Positions 35,194 to 43,339 of a DNA stretch of 64,000 bases are shown here, piece by piece (within the stretch, counting starts at the first letter, position 1; every line of letters begins with the position of its first letter). The notes below the pieces were generated by a model. It was not told the DNA's origin. It worked only from the letters and a program-made list of their open reading frames with translations, and did not search any database. The DNA is from Oxalobacteraceae bacterium AB_14 (lineage in GTDB: Bacteria; Pseudomonadota; Gammaproteobacteria; Burkholderiales; Burkholderiaceae_D). The position numbers and the translations under genes were made by a program. Where the stretch lies: positions 902,350 to 966,349 of the forward strand of contig KB906724.1 in NCBI GenBank assembly GCA_000381565.1, read 5' to 3'.

Positions 35194-35874
35194 ATGATCA
35201 AGCGCGCCTTATTCCTGCTGCTCCTGTCGTCCGCCGGCCTGGCCTCCGCCGCCCAGCTGACCGATATGGAAACCCGCTGGCTCACCGCCGGTTCCGCCGT
35301 GCTGGGCTACGCCAAGCAGGAGCTCAAGCTGCCGATCGATATCACCGTGCAACCGCAGGCCAGACCCACCGACGTGCCGCTGGCGCTGGGCTTTCAGGAC
35401 GGCCGCTGCAAGCTGGTGCTGTCGATGCGCGGCAATCCGAATGCTGAAGATGTGCTCGCCGGCGTGCCAGCCGAACAGCAGGCGCTGATGATCGAAGCCA
35501 TGGTGGCGCACGAGATCGGCCATTGCTGGCGTTATGCGCAAGGCGTGTGGCATGTGCTGCCGGCCGGCTTTGAAGAATCCTCGCAGCCCGCGCTGAAGCA
35601 AGCCCAGGCGCTGCGCCTGACCCGGCGCGAGGAAGGCTTTGCCGACCTGGTCGCGCTGGCCTGGACCCAGCGCCGCCATCCGCAGCAATACACCGCCGTC
35701 GCCGCCTGGATGCGCCAGGTGCGCCAGCCGGCGTCCGCCGCCTCCGCCATCGGCTCGCACGGCACGCTGCCCTGGCTGCAACTGGCGCCCTCCGGCGCCG
35801 CCTTCGACCCCGCCCAGCCCCTGTTCGAGCAGGCCGCCAGCTTGTGGCGCCAGGGCCTGTTGCGCGACGAATAA
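35194..35874 (+). CDS. secreted zinc metallopeptidase, HEIGH type
   Basis: A 226-residue exported protein with a signal peptide (residues 1-19). A zinc motif HEIGH is at residues 106-110 (MVAHEIGHCWR) and a RREEGFADLVAL segment about 45 residues later could supply the third ligand. No family was recognised beyond 'metallopeptidase'. The ATG at 35194 has no Shine-Dalgarno and lies 9 bases behind a TACAGT hexamer, so the leader may be very short. It follows the M49-like gene across a repeat. Function may be cell-wall or peptide turnover (inference). Confidence 0.7.
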   Translation: MIKRALFLLLLSSAGLASAAQLTDMETRWLTAGSAVLGYAKQELKLPIDITVQPQARPTDVPLALGFQDGRCKLVLSMRGNPNAEDVLAGVPAEQQALMIEAMVAHEIGHCWRYAQGVWHVLPAGFEESSQPALKQAQALRLTRREEGFADLVALAWTQRRHPQQYTAVAAWMRQVRQPASAASAIGSHGTLPWLQLAPSGAAFDPAQPLFEQAASLWRQGLLRDE

Positions 35875-35972
35875 TCCCCGCAGTTAATTCCGCGACTTGG
35901 TACGTTCCCGCACAGAGCAGGGGCGCTGGCGGGCGTTTAATGTGTCCATCAACCACCACAAAGGGACACATC

Positions 35973-36686
35973 ATGAATAAAATTCTTCTCTTCGTCATGG
36001 CCACGGCCGCCAGCGCCAGCTTCGCCGCCACCATGCCCAATAACGACACAGTGGCCTACAAGGCCGCGACCAAGCAGGCCGAGATCGACTACAAGAGCGC
36101 CAAGGCGGCTTGCGGCGGCCAATCGGGCACCGGCAAGGATATCTGCGTCGAGCAGGCCAAGTTGGCCCGCGCCAACACCGAGGCGAACGCCGTCATGCAG
36201 TACAAGAACGACAAGCGGTCGGTGCAGAAAGCCGAGACCCATGTGGCGGACGCCAATTACAACCTGGCCAAGGCCAAATGCGCGCCCATGACCGGCGCCG
36301 ACAAGAGCAGCTGCCTCGATACCGCCAAGTCGGTCCACGTGGCCGCCATCAATGACGCCAAGGCCGGCAAGAAAATGGCCGACGTCGCCCAGACCGGCAT
36401 CAATTGCAGCACCATGACCGGCACCGACAAGGCTTCCTGCGAAACCAGGCAGAAGAGCGAGATGGCCAAGGACACCGTGGCCGATTCCTTGATCACCACC
36501 AAGGTCAAGACTGAACTGCTGGCCGAACCGGCACTGAAATCGCTGGACGTGCACGTGGAAACCACCAACGGCACCGTCATGCTGAGCGGCTTCGTGCCCT
36601 CGCAGGCGGAGGTCGACAAGGCCGTCGACGTGGCCCGCAACGTCAAGGGCGTGAACAAGGTGCAGAGCTCGCTGCGCATCAAGTAA
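35973..36686 (+). CDS. periplasmic BON domain protein with three Cys-framed repeats
   Basis: A 237-residue exported protein: signal peptide (residues 1-18), a Lys/Ala-rich helical region that contains three copies of the same 12-residue loop (CGGQSGTGKDIC, CAPMTGADKSSC, CSTMTGTDKASC), and a C-terminal BON domain (about 165-237, ITTKVKTELLAEPALKSLDVHV, GTVMLSGFVPSQAE). BON domains bind phospholipid membranes, as in OsmY. The paired cysteines probably form disulfide loops in the periplasm. AAAGGG precedes the ATG, and a strong terminator follows. Confidence 0.85.
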   Translation: MNKILLFVMATAASASFAATMPNNDTVAYKAATKQAEIDYKSAKAACGGQSGTGKDICVEQAKLARANTEANAVMQYKNDKRSVQKAETHVADANYNLAKAKCAPMTGADKSSCLDTAKSVHVAAINDAKAGKKMADVAQTGINCSTMTGTDKASCETRQKSEMAKDTVADSLITTKVKTELLAEPALKSLDVHVETTNGTVMLSGFVPSQAEVDKAVDVARNVKGVNKVQSSLRIK

Positions 36687-36714
36687 GTTGTCCCCCGCCG
36701 GCCTCCGGGCCGCC

Positions 36715-36745
36715 AGGGACCGCCGGCCAGCGGTCCCTTTTTTTT
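36715..36745 (+). terminator. rho-independent terminator after the BON gene
   Basis: AGGGACCGC (36715-36723) and GCGGTCCCT (36730-36738) form a 9-base stem with a 6-base loop, followed by eight T. Confidence 0.88.
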
Positions 36746-36747
36746 GC

Positions 36748-36776
36748 TTGTAATCATTATGATCGTCATCTAAAAT
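36748..36776 (+). promoter_or_regulatory. promoter of the MFS gene with internal palindrome
   Basis: TTGTAA (36748-36753) and TAAAAT (36771-36776) lie 17 bases apart. ATCATTATGAT (36753-36763), an 11-base palindrome, sits in the spacer, the position of a repressor site. Confidence 0.6.
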
Positions 36777-36822
36777 CAGGGCGAGCGTGCCTTCCGCGCG
36801 CACCGACTACGCGAGGACCATC

Positions 36823-38148
36823 ATGTTCGCCCTACCTCTTTCACGCTGGCTGCAACGCCGCGGCCTGCACTTTTCCTGGGTGATCGTCGCCATCACCTTC
36901 CTCACCGGGCTCAGCTCGTCGGCCGCGCTGGGCCTGCCGGGCGCGCTGCTGCAGCCGCTGGCTAAGGAATTCGGCTGGGACGTCGAGCAGATCTCGTCGG
37001 CGCTGGCGGTGCGTTTCGTGCTGTTCGGCCTGATGGGGCCGTTCGCCGCCATCCTGATGGAACGCTTCGGCCTGCGCAACGTCGTCGTCACCGCGCTGAC
37101 CCTGGTCGCCAGCGGCCTGGCGCTGGCCACGCAGATGACGCAGTTCTGGCAGCTGCTGCTGTTCTGGGGCGTCATGCTCGGCGTCGGTTCCGGCATGACG
37201 GCGCTGGTACTCAGCGCCGTGGTTTCCACCCGCTGGTTCGACAGCCACCGCGGCCTGGTGGTGGGCATGTTGACGGCCGCCTCGGCCACCGGCCAGCTGG
37301 TGTTCCTGCCGGTCGGCGCCTGGCTGATCGAGCACTACGGCTGGCGCATGGCGGTGATCCCGGTGCTGCTGGCGTGCGCGCTGGCGGCGCTGCTGGTGCT
37401 GCTGTTGATGCGCAACCGTCCCAGCGACGTGGGCCTGGCGCCGTATGGCGCGGCGGCCGATCCCCTGACGGGAATCGCGCCGGTCGCGCCGTCGGCGCCG
37501 CCGATGCGCATCACCTTCGCCACGCCGTTCAAGGTGCTGGCCGGGGTCGCCAACAATCGCACGTTCTGGATACTGTTCGGCACCTTCTTCATCTGCGGCC
37601 TCAGCACCAACGGCCTGATCCAGACGCACTTCATCTCGCTGTGCGGCGACGCCGGCCTGTCTGCGGTGCCGGCCGCCTCGGTGCTGGCGATGATGGGCGC
37701 CTTCGACCTGGTCGGCACCGTCGCCTCCGGCTGGCTGTCGGACCGCTACGACAACCGCAAGCTGCTGTTCATGTACTACGGCTTGCGCGGGCTGTCGCTG
37801 TTCTGGCTGCCGTATTCGGAATTTACGCTGTACGGCCTGTCGCTGTTCGCCATGTTCTACGGCCTGGACTGGATCGCCACCGTGCCGCCGACGGTGCGGC
37901 TGGCCGGCGCCACCTTCGGCAAGGAAAAGGCCGGCATGGTGTTCGGCTGGGTGTTTGCCGGCCACCAGCTGGGCGCCGCCGTGGCCGCGTATGGCGCCGG
38001 CCGGGTGCGCACCCTGATGCTGACCTACAACCCGGCGCTGTTTGCCGCCGGCGCCGCCTGCCTGGTGGCGGCCGGCGTCATCCTGCTGATCCGCAAGCCG
38101 GCGGCGGCGGTCGGCGCGAACGCCGTCGCACCGGCCAAGGCCGCGTGA
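36823..38148 (+). CDS. MFS transporter
   Basis: A 441-residue inner-membrane permease with 12 predicted helices in two groups of six and a central loop near residues 205-235. It resembles the monocarboxylate/oxalate-formate antiporter-like group (starts HFSWVIVAITFLTGLSSSAALGLPGALL). Substrate cannot be assigned. The start at 36823 has GAGGA 7 bases upstream; an in-frame ATG-equivalent at 36787 is less well placed. It has its own promoter and is convergent with the MAPEG gene, with 10 bases between stop codons. Confidence 0.9.
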   Translation: MFALPLSRWLQRRGLHFSWVIVAITFLTGLSSSAALGLPGALLQPLAKEFGWDVEQISSALAVRFVLFGLMGPFAAILMERFGLRNVVVTALTLVASGLALATQMTQFWQLLLFWGVMLGVGSGMTALVLSAVVSTRWFDSHRGLVVGMLTAASATGQLVFLPVGAWLIEHYGWRMAVIPVLLACALAALLVLLLMRNRPSDVGLAPYGAAADPLTGIAPVAPSAPPMRITFATPFKVLAGVANNRTFWILFGTFFICGLSTNGLIQTHFISLCGDAGLSAVPAASVLAMMGAFDLVGTVASGWLSDRYDNRKLLFMYYGLRGLSLFWLPYSEFTLYGLSLFAMFYGLDWIATVPPTVRLAGATFGKEKAGMVFGWVFAGHQLGAAVAAYGAGRVRTLMLTYNPALFAAGAACLVAAGVILLIRKPAAAVGANAVAPAKAA

Positions 38149-38158
38149 GGGGAGGGCG

Positions 38159-38551
38159 TCAGCCCATCGCCAGCAGCGCGATGGCCACGCCCACGCCGGC
38201 AAACCACACCACGGTGCGCAATGCATCGACATTGGCCAGGTACAGGCCGATGTAGGCCAGCCGCAGGCCGATAAAGCCCAGCGCCAGCTGGTCGACGCGG
38301 GCCTGGTCGGCGTGCGCCTGCTGCGCCAGCAGCACCGCCGCGATGAACAGCGGCAGGATCTCGAAGCCGTTCATCTGCGCCGCGTTGGCGCGCGCCTGCC
38401 AGCCGCTCAGCCCGGCCGCCCACGCGCGCGGCTGCTTGTTGTCATAGCGTCCGCCGCCGGACGGCAGCCTGGCCGACGCCAGCTTCGCCAGCCCGACCGT
38501 TGCGGTCGGCAGCAGGCAGGCCGTCAAAACACACCAGTTCGCAATCGTCAT
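38159..38551 (-). CDS. MAPEG family membrane protein
   Basis: A 130-residue membrane protein with four predicted helices and the MAPEG pattern: RAWAAGLSGWQARANAAQMNGFEILPLFIAAVLLAQ, where the Arg-Ala-x-x-Asn and the Glu/Phe-Glu cluster form the glutathione-binding region, then RLAYIGLYLANV. Eukaryotic members are glutathione transferases or leukotriene synthases; bacterial roles are unclear. Transcribed away from the AT-rich region before the protease gene. Confidence 0.88.
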   Translation of the reverse strand: MTIANWCVLTACLLPTATVGLAKLASARLPSGGGRYDNKQPRAWAAGLSGWQARANAAQMNGFEILPLFIAAVLLAQQAHADQARVDQLALGFIGLRLAYIGLYLANVDALRTVVWFAGVGVAIALLAMG

Positions 38552-38860
38552 ACAGTTCTCCTTTTCTTGCGATGTTTAGGGGTTTTCTTCTAAGTGTTGA
38601 GCGCTGTCAATAACAGTGAATAAACTTGCAATCGCACTTAAGCGAACTCTTCAATTTCTGTCACAAACCGTAACATATTTCAATAAAGTGGCGTAAAAAT
38701 AAATATTTACGCAACAACATTCATTCATAAAAGAACAATGTTATATTGCTTTTCAGACCACGGCGATCTGGGATGCACTTCGGTGATGATGGCTGATGGT
38801 TGTTATTCAGGGCTATAAAAATCTTTCCACAAGAAACCAAAATAGTAAGGATAGTTTTTC
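38552..38860. promoter_or_regulatory. AT-rich regulatory region of the PEP-CTERM protease gene
   Basis: This 309-base gap is far richer in A and T than its surroundings. It holds two consecutive inverted repeats, GCGTAAA (38691-38697) with TTTACGC (38706-38712) and AACATT (38716-38721) with AATGTT (38737-38742), directly followed by TATATT (38743-38748), with TTCATT (38720-38725) at 17-base spacing as a possible -35. The leader to the protease ATG is then about 105 bases. Confidence 0.5.
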
Positions 38861-39976
38861 ATGATCTTTCAGAGCAAACAATTCAAACTGGCCGCGCTCG
38901 CAGCCGCCATGCTTGTTGCCGGTGCGGCTCAAGCCAGCAACTCCGCGCTGTCGGCCACGCTGGCTCCGTTGGAACCGACGACCGGCAATACCTCGGCGGT
39001 AAGTAACTGGCGCTTCACCATTGGCCAAAGCTTCAACGGCGTGGCCGGCGCGCTGGACGGCGTAGCCCGTCTGAGCTTCAGTAACTCGGAAGGCAACTGG
39101 GCTTGCTCCGGTTCGCTGCTGGCCGGTGGCCAGTACGTGCTGACTGCCGCGCACTGCGCCGATGACTTCAGCAAGATGACGGTGCAGTTCGGCTGGCAGG
39201 GCGGTAGCGCTGCCGTCACCCGCAACGTTTCGGTCGGCAATGCCTACGTCAACAAGAAATGGACCGGCGACCTCGATACCGGTGCCGACATCGCCATCCT
39301 CAAGCTGGACACCGCCGTCACCGGCATCAACGGTTATAAGCTGAGCACGACTAACGACGTCGGCAAGGACTACCTGATGGCCGGCTACGGTACCACCCAA
39401 AAGGCCACCACCAACGCCGCCACCAATTGGGGCGATGGCAACTACGGTCACTACGCCTTCAATACCTTCGACGTGGACAGCAAGAGCTTTAACAAAACGG
39501 TTGGCGACCACGTTGAAGACTGGGGCTACGATGCGGCGTTTTATGCCCCTGGAACCACCTACATGAGCGATTTCGACAGCGGTCAAGCCGACAACAACAC
39601 GCTGGGCCGCATCGCCGATTTCACCGGTAATCAATGGAGCAGTGGCACTGGCCTGGGCGCGAACGAAGGCTTGATCGCCGGGGGCGACTCGGGTGGCGGC
39701 GACTTCGTCTGGAACGGCACCGAATGGCTGCTGTCGGGCGTGCACTCGTGGGGCTGGCAAGGTAAGAGTGCTTGCAGCCTTATCGGCGGCATGAGCGACT
39801 GCGATGTAGCGGGCCTGAACGGCTCCAGCTACGGCGACCTGTCCGGTTCCACCGCGACCTACTCGCATATCGGCTGGATCAACTCGGTGACCGCCGTGCC
39901 GGAACCGGAAACCTACGCGATGATGCTGGCCGGCCTGGCGCTGGTCGGTGTGGCCCGCCGCCGCAAGCAGGCCTGA
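38861..39976 (+). CDS. trypsin-like serine protease with PEP-CTERM sorting signal
   Basis: A 371-residue exported protease. Signal peptide residues 1-26. The chymotrypsin-fold triad is visible: His98 in LTAAHC, Asp143 in GADIAILKL and Ser277 in GGDSGGGDF. The C-terminus is a PEP-CTERM tripartite signal: VPEPETYAMM, a hydrophobic stretch, and the basic ARRRKQA. It should be cut and anchored or released by an exosortase (EpsH) system encoded elsewhere. AAGGATAG precedes the start. The gene is followed by a bidirectional terminator. Confidence 0.93.
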   Translation: MIFQSKQFKLAALAAAMLVAGAAQASNSALSATLAPLEPTTGNTSAVSNWRFTIGQSFNGVAGALDGVARLSFSNSEGNWACSGSLLAGGQYVLTAAHCADDFSKMTVQFGWQGGSAAVTRNVSVGNAYVNKKWTGDLDTGADIAILKLDTAVTGINGYKLSTTNDVGKDYLMAGYGTTQKATTNAATNWGDGNYGHYAFNTFDVDSKSFNKTVGDHVEDWGYDAAFYAPGTTYMSDFDSGQADNNTLGRIADFTGNQWSSGTGLGANEGLIAGGDSGGGDFVWNGTEWLLSGVHSWGWQGKSACSLIGGMSDCDVAGLNGSSYGDLSGSTATYSHIGWINSVTAVPEPETYAMMLAGLALVGVARRRKQA

Positions 39977-39989
39977 TCTTCCAGGCGTT

Positions 39990-40050
39990 AAAAAGCCCCG
40001 TCTGCACCGGACGCGCCGTTGAGCGCGTTCAGGCAGACGGGGCTTTTTTT
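39990..40050. terminator. bidirectional terminator, type shared with 7143-7207
   Basis: GCCCCGTCTGC and GCAGACGGGGC form a perfect 11-base stem with A and T runs on the two sides. Its arms and its apical GAGCGCGTTCAGGC match the terminator at 7143-7207. Confidence 0.85.
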
Positions 40051-40065
40051 CATGGGCCGCCGGTG

Positions 40066-42189
40066 TTACTTCAGGTACTTGGCCAGCCAGCCGTGCACCT
40101 CGCTGTAGAAGTAACGGCTGTTTTCGCCCTTCAAGATCCAGTGGTTTTCGTCCGGGAACACCAGCAGCTTGGCCGGCACGTTCAGGCGGTGCTGGGTCGC
40201 ATAATTCATCAGCGCGTTGTTGGCCGGCACCCGATAGTCCAGCTCGCCGACCGAAATCAGGATCGGCGTGGTGAAGCCCGTGCCCTTGTCGTGGTTCCCC
40301 GCCTGCATCACCGGGCTCTGTTCGCGCCATACCGCCTGGTCGCCCCACACCGGGCCGCCGCTGTTGACTTCGCGGCCGTGGATGCTGTCGCTGCTGCCCC
40401 ACTGCATCACCAGGTCCATCTCGCCCGCGTGCGAGACGAAGGCCTTGTAGCGCGTGGTGGTCGCCTGCAGCCAGTTGGCCAGGTGGCCGCCGTAGCTGGC
40501 GCCGCCGGCCGCCAGCCGGCTGCCGTCGACGTAGCCGTACTTGCTGACCGCCTGGTCGACCGCCTCGTTGAGTTCGTCGCCCGGCCCCTTGAGCGGATCA
40601 CCCTGGATGGCGCGCGCGAATTCCTCGCCGTAGCCGGTCGAACCCTTGTAGTCGGTCAGCAGCACCACATAGCCCGGCTGCGCCAGCAGGTGATAGTTCC
40701 AGCGGATCACGAACTGGTCGCGCCACATATTGGCCGCGCCGCCGTGGATCACCGCGAATAGCGGATATTTCTTGGCCGGATCGAAATTGGCCGGCTTGAC
40801 GAGCATGTTGTGGATCATGCGGCCGTCCTTGGCCTTGAACCAGAAATGCTCGGGCGCCTGCCAGTCGATGCCGGCCGCGCGCTCGGTGTTGAACGCGGTC
40901 AGGCGCTTGGGCGCGCCGTTGCCGAAGGCGTACACCTCGGGCGGGTTGATCGACGATTCCCACACACCGACCACGGCCTTGCCGCCGGCCGCCAGCGCAC
41001 CGATGCTGCCGGTCGGCGGCGAGGCCTCGTCGCGCAGCTCGCCGCCGGCGTAGTTGATCGAATGCAGCTGCTCCAGGCCCGCGTGCTCGTAGCTGAACAC
41101 GATGCGTTGGCCGCCGGCCGGCAGCGCGTAGCGCGAGATCGAGCGGTCCAGCGTGGCCGTCAATATTTTCGGCGTCGGATTGCTCAGCGGCCAGGCGAAG
41201 CTGGCCAGGCGGCTGACGTCGTAGACCTTGCCTTCTTCCTCGGCCTCGGTCAGCGTGAACAGCGTCTTGCCGTCGGCGCTGAATGTCAGGCCGTGGTAGC
41301 TGTGCTTGTCCCGGGTCAGTTGCCGCGGCTCGCCGCCGGCGGCGGCCACGCTGAAGATCTGCGTGTAGCCGGACGCGCGCGCCGCTGCGTCGCGGTTGGT
41401 CGAGGCCGCGAACACCACCGCCTTGCCGTCCGGCGACCAGATCGCGTCGAGCGACTGGCCGTCGTTGCCCTGGCCGCCGCCGAAGCCCGGCAGCGCCGCC
41501 AGCTTGCTGCCGGCCAGCAGGTCGCGCGGCTTGGCGCCCACTTCCGCGTCCATCACGAACAGGCGCACTTTCTTATCGTCGAGCCACTTGTCGAAGAAGC
41601 GCGGCGGGAAGGTTTCGTAGGCGCGCGCCGTGTACTTGCGCTCCTTGCGCTCCTTGGCGCTGTGCTTGACGTCGGCCTCGCTGGCGTTGCCGGGGTAGAT
41701 GTCGCTGACGAACAGTATTTGTTTGCCGTCCGGGCTGATCTTCGGCTGGCGCGCGCCCAGGGTCAGCGTGGTCAGGCGCTGCGCCTCGCCGCCGGCCGCC
41801 ACGTCGATGCGGTACAGCTGGGCGGCGTCGTCGCCGTCGCGCTTGGCCACGAACACCAGCTGCCTGCCGTCCGGCGACCAGACCGCGCCGCTCTCGCCGC
41901 CCTTGCTGAAGGTCAGGCGGCGCGCCGGCGTGTCGTCGGTGAGCGACTTGATCCACAGGTCCGACCATTGCTCCTTGCTGTCGTAGGCCGGATCGGTGAC
42001 CGAAAACACGGCCCATTTGCCGTCCGGGCTGGGCAGTGGCGCGCCGACCCGCTTCATCAGCCACACGTCTTCGTGGGTGATGGCGTGTTTGGCGGCGACG
42101 GTGTCGGCGGCCGCGGCTGCATAGGCGGCGCCGCCGGCCAGGCTGGCTGAAATCAAGATGGCAAAAATGGAAAGTCGCGGTATAGTCAT
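40066..42189 (-). CDS. secreted S9 family prolyl oligopeptidase-like peptidase
   Basis: A 707-residue exported serine peptidase: signal peptide (about residues 1-24), a WD40-like beta-propeller with repeated SPDGKWAVF-type blades (about 50-420), and an alpha/beta-hydrolase domain with the nucleophile Ser565 in GGASYGGHLANW, Asp in ISVGELDYRVP and His in FPDENHWIL. This is the dipeptidyl/acylaminoacyl-peptidase arrangement. The start at 42189 is chosen for the signal peptide; no Shine-Dalgarno is clear and a TACAGC hexamer lies 10 bases upstream, so the leader may be short. Confidence 0.93.
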   Translation of the reverse strand: MTIPRLSIFAILISASLAGGAAYAAAAADTVAAKHAITHEDVWLMKRVGAPLPSPDGKWAVFSVTDPAYDSKEQWSDLWIKSLTDDTPARRLTFSKGGESGAVWSPDGRQLVFVAKRDGDDAAQLYRIDVAAGGEAQRLTTLTLGARQPKISPDGKQILFVSDIYPGNASEADVKHSAKERKERKYTARAYETFPPRFFDKWLDDKKVRLFVMDAEVGAKPRDLLAGSKLAALPGFGGGQGNDGQSLDAIWSPDGKAVVFAASTNRDAAARASGYTQIFSVAAAGGEPRQLTRDKHSYHGLTFSADGKTLFTLTEAEEEGKVYDVSRLASFAWPLSNPTPKILTATLDRSISRYALPAGGQRIVFSYEHAGLEQLHSINYAGGELRDEASPPTGSIGALAAGGKAVVGVWESSINPPEVYAFGNGAPKRLTAFNTERAAGIDWQAPEHFWFKAKDGRMIHNMLVKPANFDPAKKYPLFAVIHGGAANMWRDQFVIRWNYHLLAQPGYVVLLTDYKGSTGYGEEFARAIQGDPLKGPGDELNEAVDQAVSKYGYVDGSRLAAGGASYGGHLANWLQATTTRYKAFVSHAGEMDLVMQWGSSDSIHGREVNSGGPVWGDQAVWREQSPVMQAGNHDKGTGFTTPILISVGELDYRVPANNALMNYATQHRLNVPAKLLVFPDENHWILKGENSRYFYSEVHGWLAKYLK

Positions 42190-42284
42190 GACGAGGTCGC
42201 TGTAATGTCGGTGAAGCGACGATAGTGACCACATCTCCCATTGCTGTCAATCAAGTACCCATCCAACCCGTGGAGTCGCCATCT

Positions 42285-43130
42285 ATGCAGACCATCACCA
42301 AGATCCACAAAGTCGCCGCCTTCACCGCAGGCGAACTGGGCGGTAATCCGGCCGGCGTCATGATCCGTTCGGCGCTGCCGGAAGAGGCCGCCATGCAGCG
42401 CATCGCCGCCGAGATGGGTTACTCGGAAACCGTGTTTGCCGCACCCAGCGGCGACGGCTGGCGGGTGCGCTATTTCTCGCCGGAGGGCGAAGTGCCGTTC
42501 TGCGGCCACGCCACCATCGCGCTGGGCGCGGTGCTGGCGCAGCAGAACGGCGACGGCGTCTTCCCGCTGACCACCAACCACGCCCGCGTCACCGTCGAAG
42601 CCCAGAGCAAGGATGGGCGGTGCAGCGCGGCGCTGCAATCGCCGGCCACCGCCAGCGCGCCGGCCCCGGCCGCGCTGGTGACGGCGGCGCTGGCGCTGTT
42701 CGGCTACCGCCTGGCCGACCTGGACGACCGCATCCCGCCGGCCATCGCCAACGGCGGCGCCAACCATCTGGTGCTGGCGCTGGCCAGCCGCGAACAGCTG
42801 CGGGCGATGCGCTACCAGCTGGCCGACGGCCGCAGCCTGATGCGCGAGCACGGCCTGGCGACGATCTCGCTGGTGCACGCGGAAACCTTGCAGCGCTTCC
42901 ACGCGCGCAATCCGTTCGCCTCCGGCGGCGTGTACGAGGACCCGGCCACCGGCGCCGCGGCGGCCGCGCTGGGCGGCTATCTGCGCGACCTCGACTGGCC
43001 GCACGGCGGCGCCATCGACATCGTCCAGGGCGAGGACATGGGCGCGCCCTGCCATCTGCGGGTGGAGATTTCCGGCCAGGCCGGCAGTTCGATCCGCGTC
43101 TCCGGCAACGCCCGCATGCTGGGCGACTAG
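42285..43130 (+). CDS. PhzF family isomerase-like protein
   Basis: A 281-residue protein with the two-domain diaminopimelate-epimerase-like fold of PhzF. Family marks: VAAFTAGELGGNPAGV at the start, the catalytic Glu in MGYSETVFA (about residue 47), PFCGHATIALG and, in the second half, DPATGAAAAALGGYL. PhzF isomerises a phenazine precursor, but no phenazine genes are nearby, and most homologues have unknown substrates. GGAG lies 9 bases before the ATG. Divergent from the S9 peptidase gene. Confidence 0.9.
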   Translation: MQTITKIHKVAAFTAGELGGNPAGVMIRSALPEEAAMQRIAAEMGYSETVFAAPSGDGWRVRYFSPEGEVPFCGHATIALGAVLAQQNGDGVFPLTTNHARVTVEAQSKDGRCSAALQSPATASAPAPAALVTAALALFGYRLADLDDRIPPAIANGGANHLVLALASREQLRAMRYQLADGRSLMREHGLATISLVHAETLQRFHARNPFASGGVYEDPATGAAAAALGGYLRDLDWPHGGAIDIVQGEDMGAPCHLRVEISGQAGSSIRVSGNARMLGD

Positions 43131-43339
43131 TGGACAGCATTCCCGATTCCCAAAACAGTGGGCCGAACCATCTGCTGACGGTGTCGGCGAACTTGACAAT
43201 GACAGCCGCGCCGGCCGTCCGGCGCGCGCTAATGATCTGATTTCAAAGGAAGAGCAGGGCACGGCACGATAAATGCGTCGCACCGCCGCGTGTCCGCCTG
43301 GCGCGGACTGGTGTTTCCACGCATGGGAAAGGATATCGT

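Noticed and set aside
38680..38715. A sigma54 promoter before the PEP-CTERM protease
   Set aside because: TGGC is present but the GC at the required spacing is not; the sequence is better explained by an inverted repeat.
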